NCBI GenBank assembly: GCA_025937835.1
Contig: JAICQO010000001.1
Span: 1 to 64,000 of the forward strand
Origin: Polyangiaceae bacterium
GTDB taxonomy: Bacteria; Myxococcota_A; Polyangia; Polyangiales; Polyangiaceae
Direction of reading: 5' to 3'
Length of the DNA stretch: 64,000 bases
In this document: piece by piece, positions 1 to 7,729 of the stretch
Layout of the letters: every line of letters starts with the position of its first letter
Position numbering within the stretch: the stretch's first letter is position 1
The notes under the pieces: model-generated
Databases searched by the model: none
What the model saw: only the letters and a program-made list of their open reading frames with translations
What the model was told of the DNA's origin: nothing
Program-made: the position numbers and the translations under genes

Positions 1-821
1 AGTACGCGCGCGAGCGGCTCGGCACGAGTTTGTCCTCAGTGAAGGCCAAGCGGCGGCTGGTGAAGCGGCTCGGTCAGCTCAGATTTCTGGCCGACGCGGT
101 GGACCGCGGCGAGCTCGGGTACGAAGCGGCTCGGCTCGTCGCAGAGGTTGCGACTGGCGACACGGTCGAGGGCTGGGTGACGCGCGCGACCGAGCGTACG
201 GTGCGACACCTGCGCGAGGAGATCGACTCGGCCGAGTTGCTGGCGCGGTGGTCCGAGAACACAGCCACGCTCCCGCCGAGTGAGGCCGAAGTGGGACGCG
301 TGGAAGATCTGGAACGGGCCGTGGTGACGGGCCAGATTTCTGCGCCGCCGGCGTTGCCGGCAACGGCAGGTGCGCCGTCGGCGACCGTGACTCTGCACCT
401 TCGGGTGAGCGCCGACACGGCGCGGGATTTCCGGCATTGGGAGGCCGTTTATCTGCGCCATCGCGGGTCCGCCCTGCGTGATACGAGTTTTCTGCGGTTC
501 GCTTGCGAGCTCTTCCTGGACACGTGGCGCCCCCGCCGTTCCGACGTGGACTACGGGCACATTTACGAGCGGGATCGGCACCGCTGTCAGAGTCCGTGTT
601 GCGGGCGCCGCGACGTGACGCCGCATCACCTGCGCTTCCGGTCGCACGGCGGCGACGACTCGGACGAGAACCTGACCAGCCTCTGCAGCTGGTGCCACCT
701 CGAGGGGATTCATCGGGGACAGATTTCTGCGATGCCTCCAGCGTCCAGGATCCGCTGGAGCTTCGGGCGCAACGCACACACCGTGGTCGAGGGCAGGCGG
801 CGAACGCGAGCGGGCGACTGA
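1..821 (+). CDS. HNH endonuclease-domain protein, N-terminus outside window
   Basis: The frame is open from the left edge to a TGA at 819-821, so the true start lies upstream; codons before the first in-window TTG (position 30) already read as coding (ARERLGTSL). The visible protein has a charged, helical front half and a C-terminal HNH fold: a Cys cluster (CQSPCC), an HH pair, then DENLTSLCSWCH, which supplies the second Cys pair and the last His. This is the beta-beta-alpha metal nuclease fold with a structural zinc. The front half resembles the DUF222-type region often paired with HNH domains. The target is unknown; such genes are commonly mobile or defence-associated, which is inference here. 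The last ~190 bp recur in decayed form at 1203-1396. Confidence 0.75.
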   Translation, partial: YARERLGTSLSSVKAKRRLVKRLGQLRFLADAVDRGELGYEAARLVAEVATGDTVEGWVTRATERTVRHLREEIDSAELLARWSENTATLPPSEAEVGRVEDLERAVVTGQISAPPALPATAGAPSATVTLHLRVSADTARDFRHWEAVYLRHRGSALRDTSFLRFACELFLDTWRPRRSDVDYGHIYERDRHRCQSPCCGRRDVTPHHLRFRSHGGDDSDENLTSLCSWCHLEGIHRGQISAMPPASRIRWSFGRNAHTVVEGRRRTRAGD

Positions 822-929
822 TTCTCAACGCATGCCCAGAACCTCAAGGACCCCCGCCCGGCAAGTTTGCGGTTTTGGCGAGGCTTTCGCGAGCACCGGA
901 GCGGAGCGTAGGTGTCAACGATCGCCTGT

Positions 930-1190
930 CTGGATCCGCTCGAGATCGGCCAAGCGGATCCAGCTTGTGGGGGTCCATTCGGGGGTAGATCGAGTGCGGC
1001 GCGGAGCGTGCGGATCGGCCAAGCGGATCCGCTCTGCGCAAAGGGTGGTTCATCATGATGAGGTCTCCTGGGGAGAGTTCGCGGGCCGACCGCCCCCACG
1101 CCGCCCTTCAAGCGGATCCGCTTGGACGATCTCACCTGGCTCTGCTTGGCCGATCCTGACTGGATCCGCGCTGCCGATCGCACGCGGATC
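930..1190. repeat. Cluster of GGATCC-centred palindromic repeats
   Basis: Six GGATCC cores lie within about 260 bp, near 932, 956, 1025, 1114, 1162 and 1185. The 12-mer GATCGGCCAAGC occurs directly at 944-955 and 1013-1024 and inverted at 1144-1155. A perfect 11-bp inverted repeat (CTGGATCCGCT / AGCGGATCCAG) spans 930-963, and AAGCGGATCCGCTT is a self-palindrome at 1110-1123. TCATCATGATGA at 1050-1061 is a further, unrelated palindrome. No credible gene occupies 822-1435; the one longer open frame there has no recognisable protein character. Confidence 0.7.
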
Positions 1191-1202
1191 CCATAGGGCG
1201 AT

Positions 1203-1396
1203 CGGTGACACTCCGCATCACTCCGATTTCGGTCGCACGGCGGGGACGACTCCGACGAGAACGTGACTAGCCCTCTGTACCTGGTGCCACCTCGAGGGCA
1301 TTCATCGGGGACAGATTTCTGCAGAGCCCCCCAACGTCGAACATCCGCTGGAGCTTCGGGCGCAATGCGCACACCGTGGTCGAGGGCCGGCGTCGA
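1203..1396 (+). pseudogene. Decayed duplicate of the HNH gene 3' end
   Basis: This stretch aligns base for base with about 614-806, the zinc/HNH end of the first gene. Both copies contain the same runs over GGTCGCACGGCGG, CTGGTGCCACCTCGAGG, TTCATCGGGGACAGATTTCTG and CGCTGGAGCTTCGGGCGCAA. Compared with the intact copy it has lost a base just before GGTCGCACGG and gained a C in AGCCCTCTG, so it cannot be read as one HNH frame. It ends immediately before the next lipoprotein gene. Together with the intact copy it brackets the palindrome cluster at 930-1190. Confidence 0.8.
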
Positions 1397-1435
1397 GCTC
1401 GCCCCCTTCCCCAACCCGGTGCTAGCCTTCGCTGC

Positions 1436-1927
1436 ATGCGGGCAATCCGGGAAAAGCTGCGGGCGGCGGTCCTGCAGGGCACGGCTCTGGCCGTTGCGGG
1501 CGTGGTTGCGACGGCCGCTTGCGGCGAGAAGGGCGAGTCAGCGGACGAGTATCCGCTCTCGTTGCTCGGGTGCGGCGGGGAGAACTACGGCGGCGGGTTC
1601 GGGTTCCACGGGCAATGCTGTTTCAAAGCGCTCTGCTACGCGTCGGCGGAGTGCCTGCCGGCGGACTCGCCCGAGCTTTCACAGCGATTGCAGGATGCTG
1701 GGTTTCCTCCGGGCTCGGGGCGTTGCACTTGTCAGCGTGACGGGCAGCCGAGCGTGTCCGGGCCGTTCTCACGGAACGACGGAGATCCGAATGCTTCAGG
1801 GAACGGGAACTGCTGTTACGTCGTCGGCGGCATCGGTTGCGATGGGCGGCCGTTGATGATTCAGGGCGAGGCTCGGGTTGCTCCGGTGATCGCGCGCAGC
1901 GACTGGGGCGCATGGTCGGAGCGCTGA
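1436..1927 (+). CDS. Cys-rich lipoprotein (probable front half of a split ferritin-like protein)
   Basis: The 163-residue product begins MRAIREK with a hydrophobic stretch ending VATAAC, a lipobox for lipid anchoring. An earlier in-frame GTG at 1376 lies inside the decayed HNH copy and gives no signal peptide, so ATG 1436 is preferred. The mature part is rich in Cys and Gly (GCGGENYGG, GQCC, CTCQ, NGNCC) and ends GRPLMIQGEARVAPV..RSDW before TGA 1925-1927. From memory, related myxobacterial proteins run straight from this RSDW-type motif into a ferritin-like domain. Here that domain lies in the -1 frame and starts 16 bp before this stop. Function unknown. Confidence 0.65.
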   Translation: MRAIREKLRAAVLQGTALAVAGVVATAACGEKGESADEYPLSLLGCGGENYGGGFGFHGQCCFKALCYASAECLPADSPELSQRLQDAGFPPGSGRCTCQRDGQPSVSGPFSRNDGDPNASGNGNCCYVVGGIGCDGRPLMIQGEARVAPVIARSDWGAWSER

Positions 1928-2628
1928 CGGAAGCGGGGCGGCGCGAGCTCGCGTCAATCGTGGAGGCGCTGTCGCCGGAGACGCGCGGCGCGCTGTCGCG
2001 AGAGTGGGCGCGAGCCGCGCAGTTCGAGCACGCTTCGATCGCGTCGTTCAGCCGGTTTTCGCTGGAGCTGCTCGCGGTGGGAGCTCCGCCGGAGCTGATC
2101 GAAGGCGCGCACCGCGCGGCGCTCGATGAAGTGACGCATGCGCGGTCGTCGTTCGCGTTGGCCTCGGTGTACGCGGGGTCGCCGCTCGGTCCGGGACCAC
2201 TGACGCTCGGGGCGGACGTATTCGAGTCGTTCGAGTTGGTCGCGAGCGTGACGAGCGCCGTGGCCGAAGGCTGCATCAACGAGACGCTGGCGGCTCTCGA
2301 AGCGGAAGCAGGGGCGGCCGCAGCAGAGCCGAGCGTGGTGCGCGAGCTCTTGACCGCGGTCGCGCAGGACGAGGGCGAGCACGCCGCGCTGTCGTTCCGG
2401 TTCGTGCGCTGGGCGCTCGAGCTCGGAGACAGCGCCGTGCGTCGCGCCGCGGAAGAGTGCGCGGAGAGCGTGGTCGCACGCGTGAAGCGCGAGCCCGTCC
2501 TGGAAGGGCCGACCGACGCGCTGTTCGCGCGGCACGGGCGCATCGTCGGGGCGCGGCGGCGAGCGGTGAGGCTCGAGGCGTTGAGTGAAGTGCTGGAGCC
2601 GGCGCTTTCGGATTTGCTCCGGAGCTAG
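1912..2628 (+). CDS. Ferritin-like diiron domain protein
   Basis: The 238-residue helical protein has the ferritin-like four-helix pattern: E39-H40 (FEHASIASFSRFSLELL), E73-x-x-H76, E119 in AEGCINE, and E154-x-x-H157 (QDEGEHAALSF). Two ExxH motifs plus two further Glu match a carboxylate-bridged diiron site. ATG 1912 was chosen because it is the first good start near the family's helix 1; an in-frame start at 1837 would overlap the upstream gene by 91 bp. No clear ribosome binding site precedes it, so translation may be coupled to the upstream lipoprotein, or the two were one protein before a -1 frameshift. It lacks a signal peptide of its own. Oxidase, oxygenase or storage activity cannot be told apart from sequence alone. 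Confidence 0.7.
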   Translation: MVGALTEAGRRELASIVEALSPETRGALSREWARAAQFEHASIASFSRFSLELLAVGAPPELIEGAHRAALDEVTHARSSFALASVYAGSPLGPGPLTLGADVFESFELVASVTSAVAEGCINETLAALEAEAGAAAAEPSVVRELLTAVAQDEGEHAALSFRFVRWALELGDSAVRRAAEECAESVVARVKREPVLEGPTDALFARHGRIVGARRRAVRLEALSEVLEPALSDLLRS

Positions 2629-2629
2629 C

Positions 2630-3784
2630 TCACTCGCAAGCGCTGGCCGGCGGCGGGTCGGTGCAAGTGCCGCACTTGTCGCAGGTGGGTATGGAACACG
2701 AACCTGCGTCGCAATATTCGCTCACGTCCCGATCGCAGAAACCGGAGCTGCAGTCACCACCGTAGTCGCAAGCAACGCCATTGCTGCGATCTCGAGGAGG
2801 CATACATCCTGCGATCTCGCACAGGATTCGGTCGCCGCAATCGTCGCACACACCAGGAGTTTTTGGGGACCGGCAAGTGTGGTCGACGCAAACCGCCCCA
2901 TTGCACCAGTCTGTGCAGGGTTCTCCCACGTCGATCGAGCAGCCAACGGCGACGCATCTGCCTTGCACGCACCGTTGACCCGCGCGACAAACCACCGTGC
3001 ACTCCTGCCCGAGGTCTGGTAGCGGGACGCACCTACCGCCTTCACAGTGCAGAGCCTCCTGGTTGCCGCAGGGATCGAAGCCGGAACACGGGCGATTGAG
3101 GACTTCCGCGTAAGGCTCGATCAGCCAGGAAGGCTGCGCACAGATGCCCGCTTCACACTGCCAGTAACGGCACTCCTCGTTCGCCGTGCAGGGCGCGCCA
3201 GGCGGGAGCAGCTCGCGGCAGGTTTGGCCGATGCAGCGCGCGCCTCCTTCGCAGCGCGTGGCTTCGTCGCAGGCTTGCCCGATGAGGATCTCCGCTTCAC
3301 AGACTCCGCAATAGGCCGAGCCGAAGTCTGTGAGGCCGTCTTCGAGCGCACAGTAGGTGCCGGACTGGCACACGGCGCGCTCGCTGAGTCCCCAGAGGCA
3401 AGCGTCTCCAACGCCCGGGGCATCAGGTGGCGGAGCGAGCTTCTCTTCGAGGTCTGGAACTCCGCAGCCGGGCCCCCAGGCGTAGCCACCCTCGTCGTAG
3501 CCGGTTAGACACGGTCGCGACTCGAGCGACGGAATGCAGGTCGCAGGCACCACGCTCGGTATGCTGAACGCGCCTCGCGTGAGCTCGCAGGCGACGTACT
3601 CCTCGCACGCTTCGACTGCGCCACCGGAGAACACGCCCATTCTGTCCGGCTCACAGCGCCCGATATACCCACACATCGCGCGGGCGAGCGCGAGGTGTTC
3701 GCCACTCGGCGGCGGCTCGGGCGCTCGATACGGCGGCGGCTCGACCGTTTCACCGCTGCAGGCGAACAAAAGGCACGACAGCAC
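2630..3784 (-). CDS. Very Cys-rich lipoprotein
   Basis: About 384 residues contain 48 Cys, spaced in short CxxxC/CxxGxC units (RCEGGARCIGQTC, CRAGQRCVQGRC, DYGGDCSSGFC), like the Dickkopf-type Cys-rich repeats common in myxobacterial exported proteins. The first ordinary start codon, GTG 3784, yields a leader of only eight residues before the lipobox LLFAC, too short for export. Codons upstream in the same frame encode ARRASLAVLSCLLFAC, a much better lipoprotein signal, and an ATT at 3835 with GGAG just before it is the only start-like codon there. The true start is therefore probably upstream and unusual. Its stop lies one base from that of the convergent ferritin-like gene. Function unknown. 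Confidence 0.7.
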   Translation of the reverse strand: MLSCLLFACSGETVEPPPYRAPEPPPSGEHLALARAMCGYIGRCEPDRMGVFSGGAVEACEEYVACELTRGAFSIPSVVPATCIPSLESRPCLTGYDEGGYAWGPGCGVPDLEEKLAPPPDAPGVGDACLWGLSERAVCQSGTYCALEDGLTDFGSAYCGVCEAEILIGQACDEATRCEGGARCIGQTCRELLPPGAPCTANEECRYWQCEAGICAQPSWLIEPYAEVLNRPCSGFDPCGNQEALHCEGGRCVPLPDLGQECTVVCRAGQRCVQGRCVAVGCSIDVGEPCTDWCNGAVCVDHTCRSPKTPGVCDDCGDRILCEIAGCMPPRDRSNGVACDYGGDCSSGFCDRDVSEYCDAGSCSIPTCDKCGTCTDPPPASACE

Positions 3785-3844
3785 GGCGAGGGACGCGCGA
3801 CGGGCGCCGGTTGATTGGAAGCTTAGCGACGAAATAGGAACTCC

Positions 3845-3869
3845 ACCCGCTCAGTAAGGCTAAGCGGGT
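3845..3869 (-). terminator. Hairpin downstream of the binding-protein gene
   Basis: ACCCGCT and AGCGGGT form a perfect 7-bp stem with an 11-nt loop. It lies 46 bp beyond the stop of the minus-strand gene ending at 3915 and upstream of the next minus-strand gene. No strong U-run follows, so termination is only plausible. Confidence 0.35.
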
Positions 3870-3914
3870 TGCGTCGAGATGGTCAATCGCAAACCCACCG
3901 CACGGCGCGCGATG

Positions 3915-5240
3915 CTAGGGCAAGCCGAGCGCTTCTTTGGCGATGCTGTCATCGACCAGGGTCGCTAGCTCTGAGCGCGTGCGCGGAGTGCGGTTGGTCT
4001 GGGCGGCGACCCAGGGCTCTTCTTCTTCGAGCACGTCGAGGATGTCGGGGACGAGCTCGCCGCCGTATCGTTCGTCGTGCCACGCGGCCTCGAGCACGGG
4101 CTGCTGGATGCCGATGGCGTCGACGATGCGCGGATAGATCGACTCGGGATCGTCGCGGAACTTTGCCTGCGCCTGGATGAGGGAGCGCACGAACTGGACG
4201 ATGGCGCGGCGCTTTTCGGGGTCGGCGAGCTTCTCGGCGGTGGAGTGGAGGTTCACGATCTCGCGGTACAGGCTACGATCCTGGAAGATCACGGCGTCGT
4301 CCCCGAGGGCCTGGGCGGCGATTTCGGTCGAGGGCTCCCAGAGGGCGATCGCGTCCGCCTTTCCGCTCTCGACGAGGCCCGGCAGGGTGCTCGAACCACA
4401 CGGTGTAGCCATGCAGATACCGCCCGTGACCAGGGTGTAGTTCGTGACGTTGACGGTGCCGAGGTACTTGTAGATGAAGTACGCAGCAGAGGTGTTGCTG
4501 ATGCTCGCGATGCGCTTACCCGCGAGATCGGCGAGAGTCTCGATGCCCGCCTGACGATTGGCGACGATGCGGTAGAAGGTCTCGGTCACGGTGAAGATGA
4601 TGCGCAAGTTCGGGTACGTCACCGATTGGCGCAGCGTCTGAGTCTCGGCGTTGGTGCCGAGATCGACGCTCGTGTCTTGCAGCAACGTGACGATGCCGCC
4701 GCTCGAGACCGTGGCCTTGCCGGGATAGAAGTCTTCGGCGGCGACGAGCGCGGGCGTAAATTCGATCGATTTGGTGTCGCTCGTGATTTTCAGATCCGGG
4801 AATGTCTGGGCGCCGCCCTGGCCGCCGGATGCGCCGCCGTTGCCGCCACTGCCACCGTTTCCGGCTCCCGCGCTGAGGCTGCCACTGGCTCCTCCTTCGG
4901 AGGGCGCTCCAGCGGAGCTGCCGCCTTGCCCGCCCGACGCGCTTGCTCCCGCGAATCCTCCGCTCGGTGTGCTTCCGCCGCTGCCGCCACTTGCTGGACT
5001 GCCGCCTGTGAGCTCGGAGTTGCCGCCTTGGGTGGCGGGGCTACCGCCAGTGAGCGCGGGCGCGGCGCCGCTACCCGTGCCGCCGCTCGTGCGCGTGCCG
5101 CCAGTGTTCGGCGTGCCGCCGCTCGGCAACGCGACGCTCCCGCCACCGCCGGCTGCGGTGGTATCGGGCGGAGCCTCTTCCGAGCTGCACGCGAACACGA
5201 CTGCGGCCGAGAAGAATGCTAAGCCAAGCGAAGCGCGCAT
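3915..5240 (-). CDS. Lipid-anchored NMT1-like ABC substrate-binding protein
   Basis: The 441-residue protein starts MRASLGLAFFSAAVVFAC, a lipoprotein signal; ATG 5240 is preferred over an in-frame GTG at 5258. A Gly/Ser/Thr tether of about 120 residues follows (GGTxNTGG-type units). The remainder is a periplasmic binding protein of the NMT1/THI5 or SsuA kind: KITSDTKSIEFTPALVAAEDFYPG, then LADLAGKRIASISNTSAAYF, then GKADAIALWEPSTEIAAQALG. These families bind small organic molecules such as sulphonates or pyrimidine precursors for an ABC importer. No permease or ATPase gene is adjacent, so the ligand and partner transporter are unknown. The long surface tether is unusual for a binding protein. 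Confidence 0.75.
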   Translation of the reverse strand: MRASLGLAFFSAAVVFACSSEEAPPDTTAAGGGGSVALPSGGTPNTGGTRTSGGTGSGAAPALTGGSPATQGGNSELTGGSPASGGSGGSTPSGGFAGASASGGQGGSSAGAPSEGGASGSLSAGAGNGGSGGNGGASGGQGGAQTFPDLKITSDTKSIEFTPALVAAEDFYPGKATVSSGGIVTLLQDTSVDLGTNAETQTLRQSVTYPNLRIIFTVTETFYRIVANRQAGIETLADLAGKRIASISNTSAAYFIYKYLGTVNVTNYTLVTGGICMATPCGSSTLPGLVESGKADAIALWEPSTEIAAQALGDDAVIFQDRSLYREIVNLHSTAEKLADPEKRRAIVQFVRSLIQAQAKFRDDPESIYPRIVDAIGIQQPVLEAAWHDERYGGELVPDILDVLEEEEPWVAAQTNRTPRTRSELATLVDDSIAKEALGLP

Positions 5241-5395
5241 GATGGCTGCGATTAACACGACACTCTTGCAGCCGAAAGGCAGCGTATTTCGTGTTCACTC
5301 CTCGTTAACCGCGGAGCGCTTTTTCGACTCCAGTGCGGACGGAAAGACGGCGCTCACGCGGGCACATCGGGCCCGAGCACGCTAGGCTCCGCGCC

Positions 5396-5557
5396 GTGAC
5401 GAACGTCTGGATCCTGATTGGAGTCGGTGCCTTCGTGGGGATTGGCGCGTTTGCTCTCATCCCGTCCCCCGGCTCGTTCTTGGTCGTGGCCATGTGCGCG
5501 GCGTTGATCGGACTCGGACTCGCGAACGTGCGCCGGCAGCGGCGGACCGGCGGCTAA
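5396..5557 (+). CDS. Small two-helix membrane protein
   Basis: GTG 5396 gives 53 residues with two hydrophobic segments (VWILIGVGAFVGIGAFALI, then FLVVAMCAALIGLGLA) separated by PSPGS and closed by a basic tail RRQRRTGG, which suggests a hairpin with the C-terminus in the cytoplasm. An upstream ATG at 5333 would add a charged, unlikely leader. It ends 15 bp before the dihydrouridine synthase start and may be co-transcribed with it. Function unknown. Confidence 0.5.
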   Translation: MTNVWILIGVGAFVGIGAFALIPSPGSFLVVAMCAALIGLGLANVRRQRRTGG

Positions 5558-5572
5558 CCGTCCGAGGCTTGG

Positions 5573-6604
5573 TTGACCCGCTTTCCGTTCGAGCCGCCCT
5601 TCATTCTGGCGCCGATGGAGGGGATCACGAGCGCGGCCGTGCGCGGCGTGCTGGCGAGCTATGGGCCGCTCGGAATGGTGTGCACGGAGTTCGTGCGGGT
5701 CGCGGGCGAAAAGATTTCCGAGGCGCATTTTCGGCGGCAGGTCACGAAGCTGCCCGGCGTCGCGCTGAGCGTGCAGATCATGGGCAACGAGCCGCGGTTG
5801 ATGGCGGAAGCGAGCGCCGTGGTGGCCGCGGCCGGCGCTGACGTGGTCGACGTGAACCTCGGTTGTCCGACGGCGTGCGCCGCGCGGAAGAACGTGGGGG
5901 CGGCGCTCTTGAAGCAGCCAGAGCTGCTGGGGCGGATCTTGCTCGCGATGCGCGGCGCGGTTCCGGGGCTGTTCTCGGCGAAGCTGCGCGCAGGGTTCGA
6001 CACGTGGGAAGACGCGCTCGCGCACGGAAGGCTCGTCGAGGCTTGCGGGGCTGACTTTCTGACGGTGCACCCGCGGCGAGGCATCGACCGGTACCGCGGG
6101 ATCGCCGATTGGCGCATCATCTCGCTGCTGCGGCGCGAGCTCGGTCTGCCGGTCGTCGGCAACGGGGACGTCTGGTACGCGCAGGATGCGCTGCGGATGA
6201 TCGAAGAGACGGGCTGCGCCGCAGTGATGTTGGGCCGACCGGCGCTGCGCAACCCCTGGATTTTTCGGCAAATCAACGAACTGCTCGCGGGGCGCGAGCC
6301 CTTCTCACCTTCGGGAGTGGACCTGGTGGTGCACTTGCGCCGGCTGCGCGAGGCAATGGACACTGGGCGGCTCGATGGACGGCCGTTGCCGGTCGGGCCG
6401 CTGAAGGAGCAGTTCTTATTTTTGATCCGCGCGGTGCCGGACGCGCTGACGATCCGGCGGCGGGTGCTTTCGCTCGAGACGTGTGACGACTTCCTCGACG
6501 GAGTGGAGGAAGCGCTTTCGTCACTCGCCGCAGAGCAGCTCGACCTGGATGCGCGCGGCCGCTATGGCCTGGAACGCTGCGGGAGCGCGCTTTCTGCCGC
6601 GTAG
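5573..6604 (+). CDS. dus: tRNA-dihydrouridine synthase
   Basis: The 343-residue protein is a TIM-barrel flavoenzyme that reduces uridine to dihydrouridine in tRNA D-loops using FMN and NADPH. It begins with the family signature FILAPMEGITSAAVR, carries VQIMGNEP, VDVNLGCPT (C98, in the conserved NxGCP motif), KLRAGFD, the VHPRRG loop, and the phosphate-binding GNGDVW and AAVMLGRPALRNPWIF motifs. TTG 5573 is chosen because homologues begin a few residues before APMEG and no ATG fits. The Dus subfamily (B- or C-like) is not clear. It stands alone apart from the small membrane gene upstream. Confidence 0.9.
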   Translation: MTRFPFEPPFILAPMEGITSAAVRGVLASYGPLGMVCTEFVRVAGEKISEAHFRRQVTKLPGVALSVQIMGNEPRLMAEASAVVAAAGADVVDVNLGCPTACAARKNVGAALLKQPELLGRILLAMRGAVPGLFSAKLRAGFDTWEDALAHGRLVEACGADFLTVHPRRGIDRYRGIADWRIISLLRRELGLPVVGNGDVWYAQDALRMIEETGCAAVMLGRPALRNPWIFRQINELLAGREPFSPSGVDLVVHLRRLREAMDTGRLDGRPLPVGPLKEQFLFLIRAVPDALTIRRRVLSLETCDDFLDGVEEALSSLAAEQLDLDARGRYGLERCGSALSAA

Positions 6605-6660
6605 AAGCTTGACGGAGCGCAGGTCGCGCGAAATAGTTCGGCGCTCTGCTTCCGTTCCGT

Positions 6661-7569
6661 GTGCGCTCAGGTCTCGTCAGTCGGTCTTCGCTCGTTGGTG
6701 CGGTGTTGGTCGCGCTGGTCGGGTGCATGCGCTACGAGGTGGCGCGGCCGGTAGAAACCGCGCCGGTGCCACGCGTCGAAACCAGCGCCTCGCCTTCACA
6801 AGGCACCTCCCCCGAGCCCGCAGCCACCGGCACGCCAGGTGAAGGCGAAGTCGAGCCCGAAGCCGCGGAAGCGCCCACCAGCGTGGACCCGGGACCAGTG
6901 ACACTGGCGGTTCCGGAGGATGCCCCGTTCCGCGTGGCGCTCGATACCCAGACCACGGAGCTCGAGCGCCTCTCCGAGCGCATCGCCAACTCTTCGCCCG
7001 GCGGCTGCCGCAGGGAGCTCAAGCGTCGCAAATTGCCGGTCTCGTTCGTGGGCGGGAACGTGAAGGGCATCGCCACGCCCGTTCGGCTGACGGGCGAGCT
7101 GCGCGGCGTGCGCTTCATCGCGCCGGGGAAGAAGAGCGTCTACGGCATGCTCGATTGCCGGCTGGCGATCGTGCTCGATGAGCTCTCGGCAGTGCTCGCC
7201 GAGCAGGGTGTGGCGGCCGTGCACGTCGATAATTTTTACCGCCCGCGCGCGCACCTTCCCGGCAGCCGCAAGCGCAGTCAGCACGCCTACGGGCTCGCGA
7301 TCGACATCTACGGCTTTACGCTGAGCGACGGGACAACGCTGGTCGTGGAACGCGATTTTCACGGGGCCATCGGCAGCGCAAGCTGCGGCCCCGAGGCGAC
7401 GATCGGAGCCGCAGGCGACGCCAAGTCGATCGCGTTGCGGAACCTGGTGTGCGAGATCGCGCGGACTCGAGTCTTCAACTACCTGCTCACTCCGGCCTAC
7501 AACGCCGCGCATCGCAATCACCTGCACGCCGATATTGCGCGCGGCGGGACCGGGCACGTGCTGCGCTGA
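6661..7569 (+). CDS. Extensin-like (DD-peptidase-fold) lipoprotein
   Basis: GTG 6661 starts a leader ending LVALVGC (lipobox), followed by about 70 residues of Pro/Glu/Thr-rich linker. The C-terminal domain resembles the bacterial extensin-like C-terminal family, related to M15 D,D-peptidases: CRRELKRRKLP near its start, HVDNFYRPR, then SQHAYGLAIDIYGF, a His-x(6)-Asp zinc-type motif, and AHRNHLHADI near the end, giving the last metal His. This points to cell-wall peptide cleavage or binding in the periplasm. Four Cys in the domain (CRRE, LDCR, ASCG, LVCE) probably form disulphides. The substrate is not known. Confidence 0.7.
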   Translation: MRSGLVSRSSLVGAVLVALVGCMRYEVARPVETAPVPRVETSASPSQGTSPEPAATGTPGEGEVEPEAAEAPTSVDPGPVTLAVPEDAPFRVALDTQTTELERLSERIANSSPGGCRRELKRRKLPVSFVGGNVKGIATPVRLTGELRGVRFIAPGKKSVYGMLDCRLAIVLDELSAVLAEQGVAAVHVDNFYRPRAHLPGSRKRSQHAYGLAIDIYGFTLSDGTTLVVERDFHGAIGSASCGPEATIGAAGDAKSIALRNLVCEIARTRVFNYLLTPAYNAAHRNHLHADIARGGTGHVLR

Positions 7570-7729
7570 GCTGGCAAGCATCCTTACCTTGCCGCGCGCG
7601 GGGGCGCCTTTTGCCCTGAACTGAATCGTTTAAGCCGACCGGAAGAGATCTATGGGATTTCTTGGGCCAAAGTCTGGCGCCGCTGGAGAAAGCGCACGGC
7701 TGTGCCAGGCTCCGGTTCTCTCACGGGTC

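Noticed and set aside
832-1266. Open frame over the palindrome cluster
   Set aside because: Its sequence repeats SAKRI/GSAW readings of the DNA repeats and has no start support.
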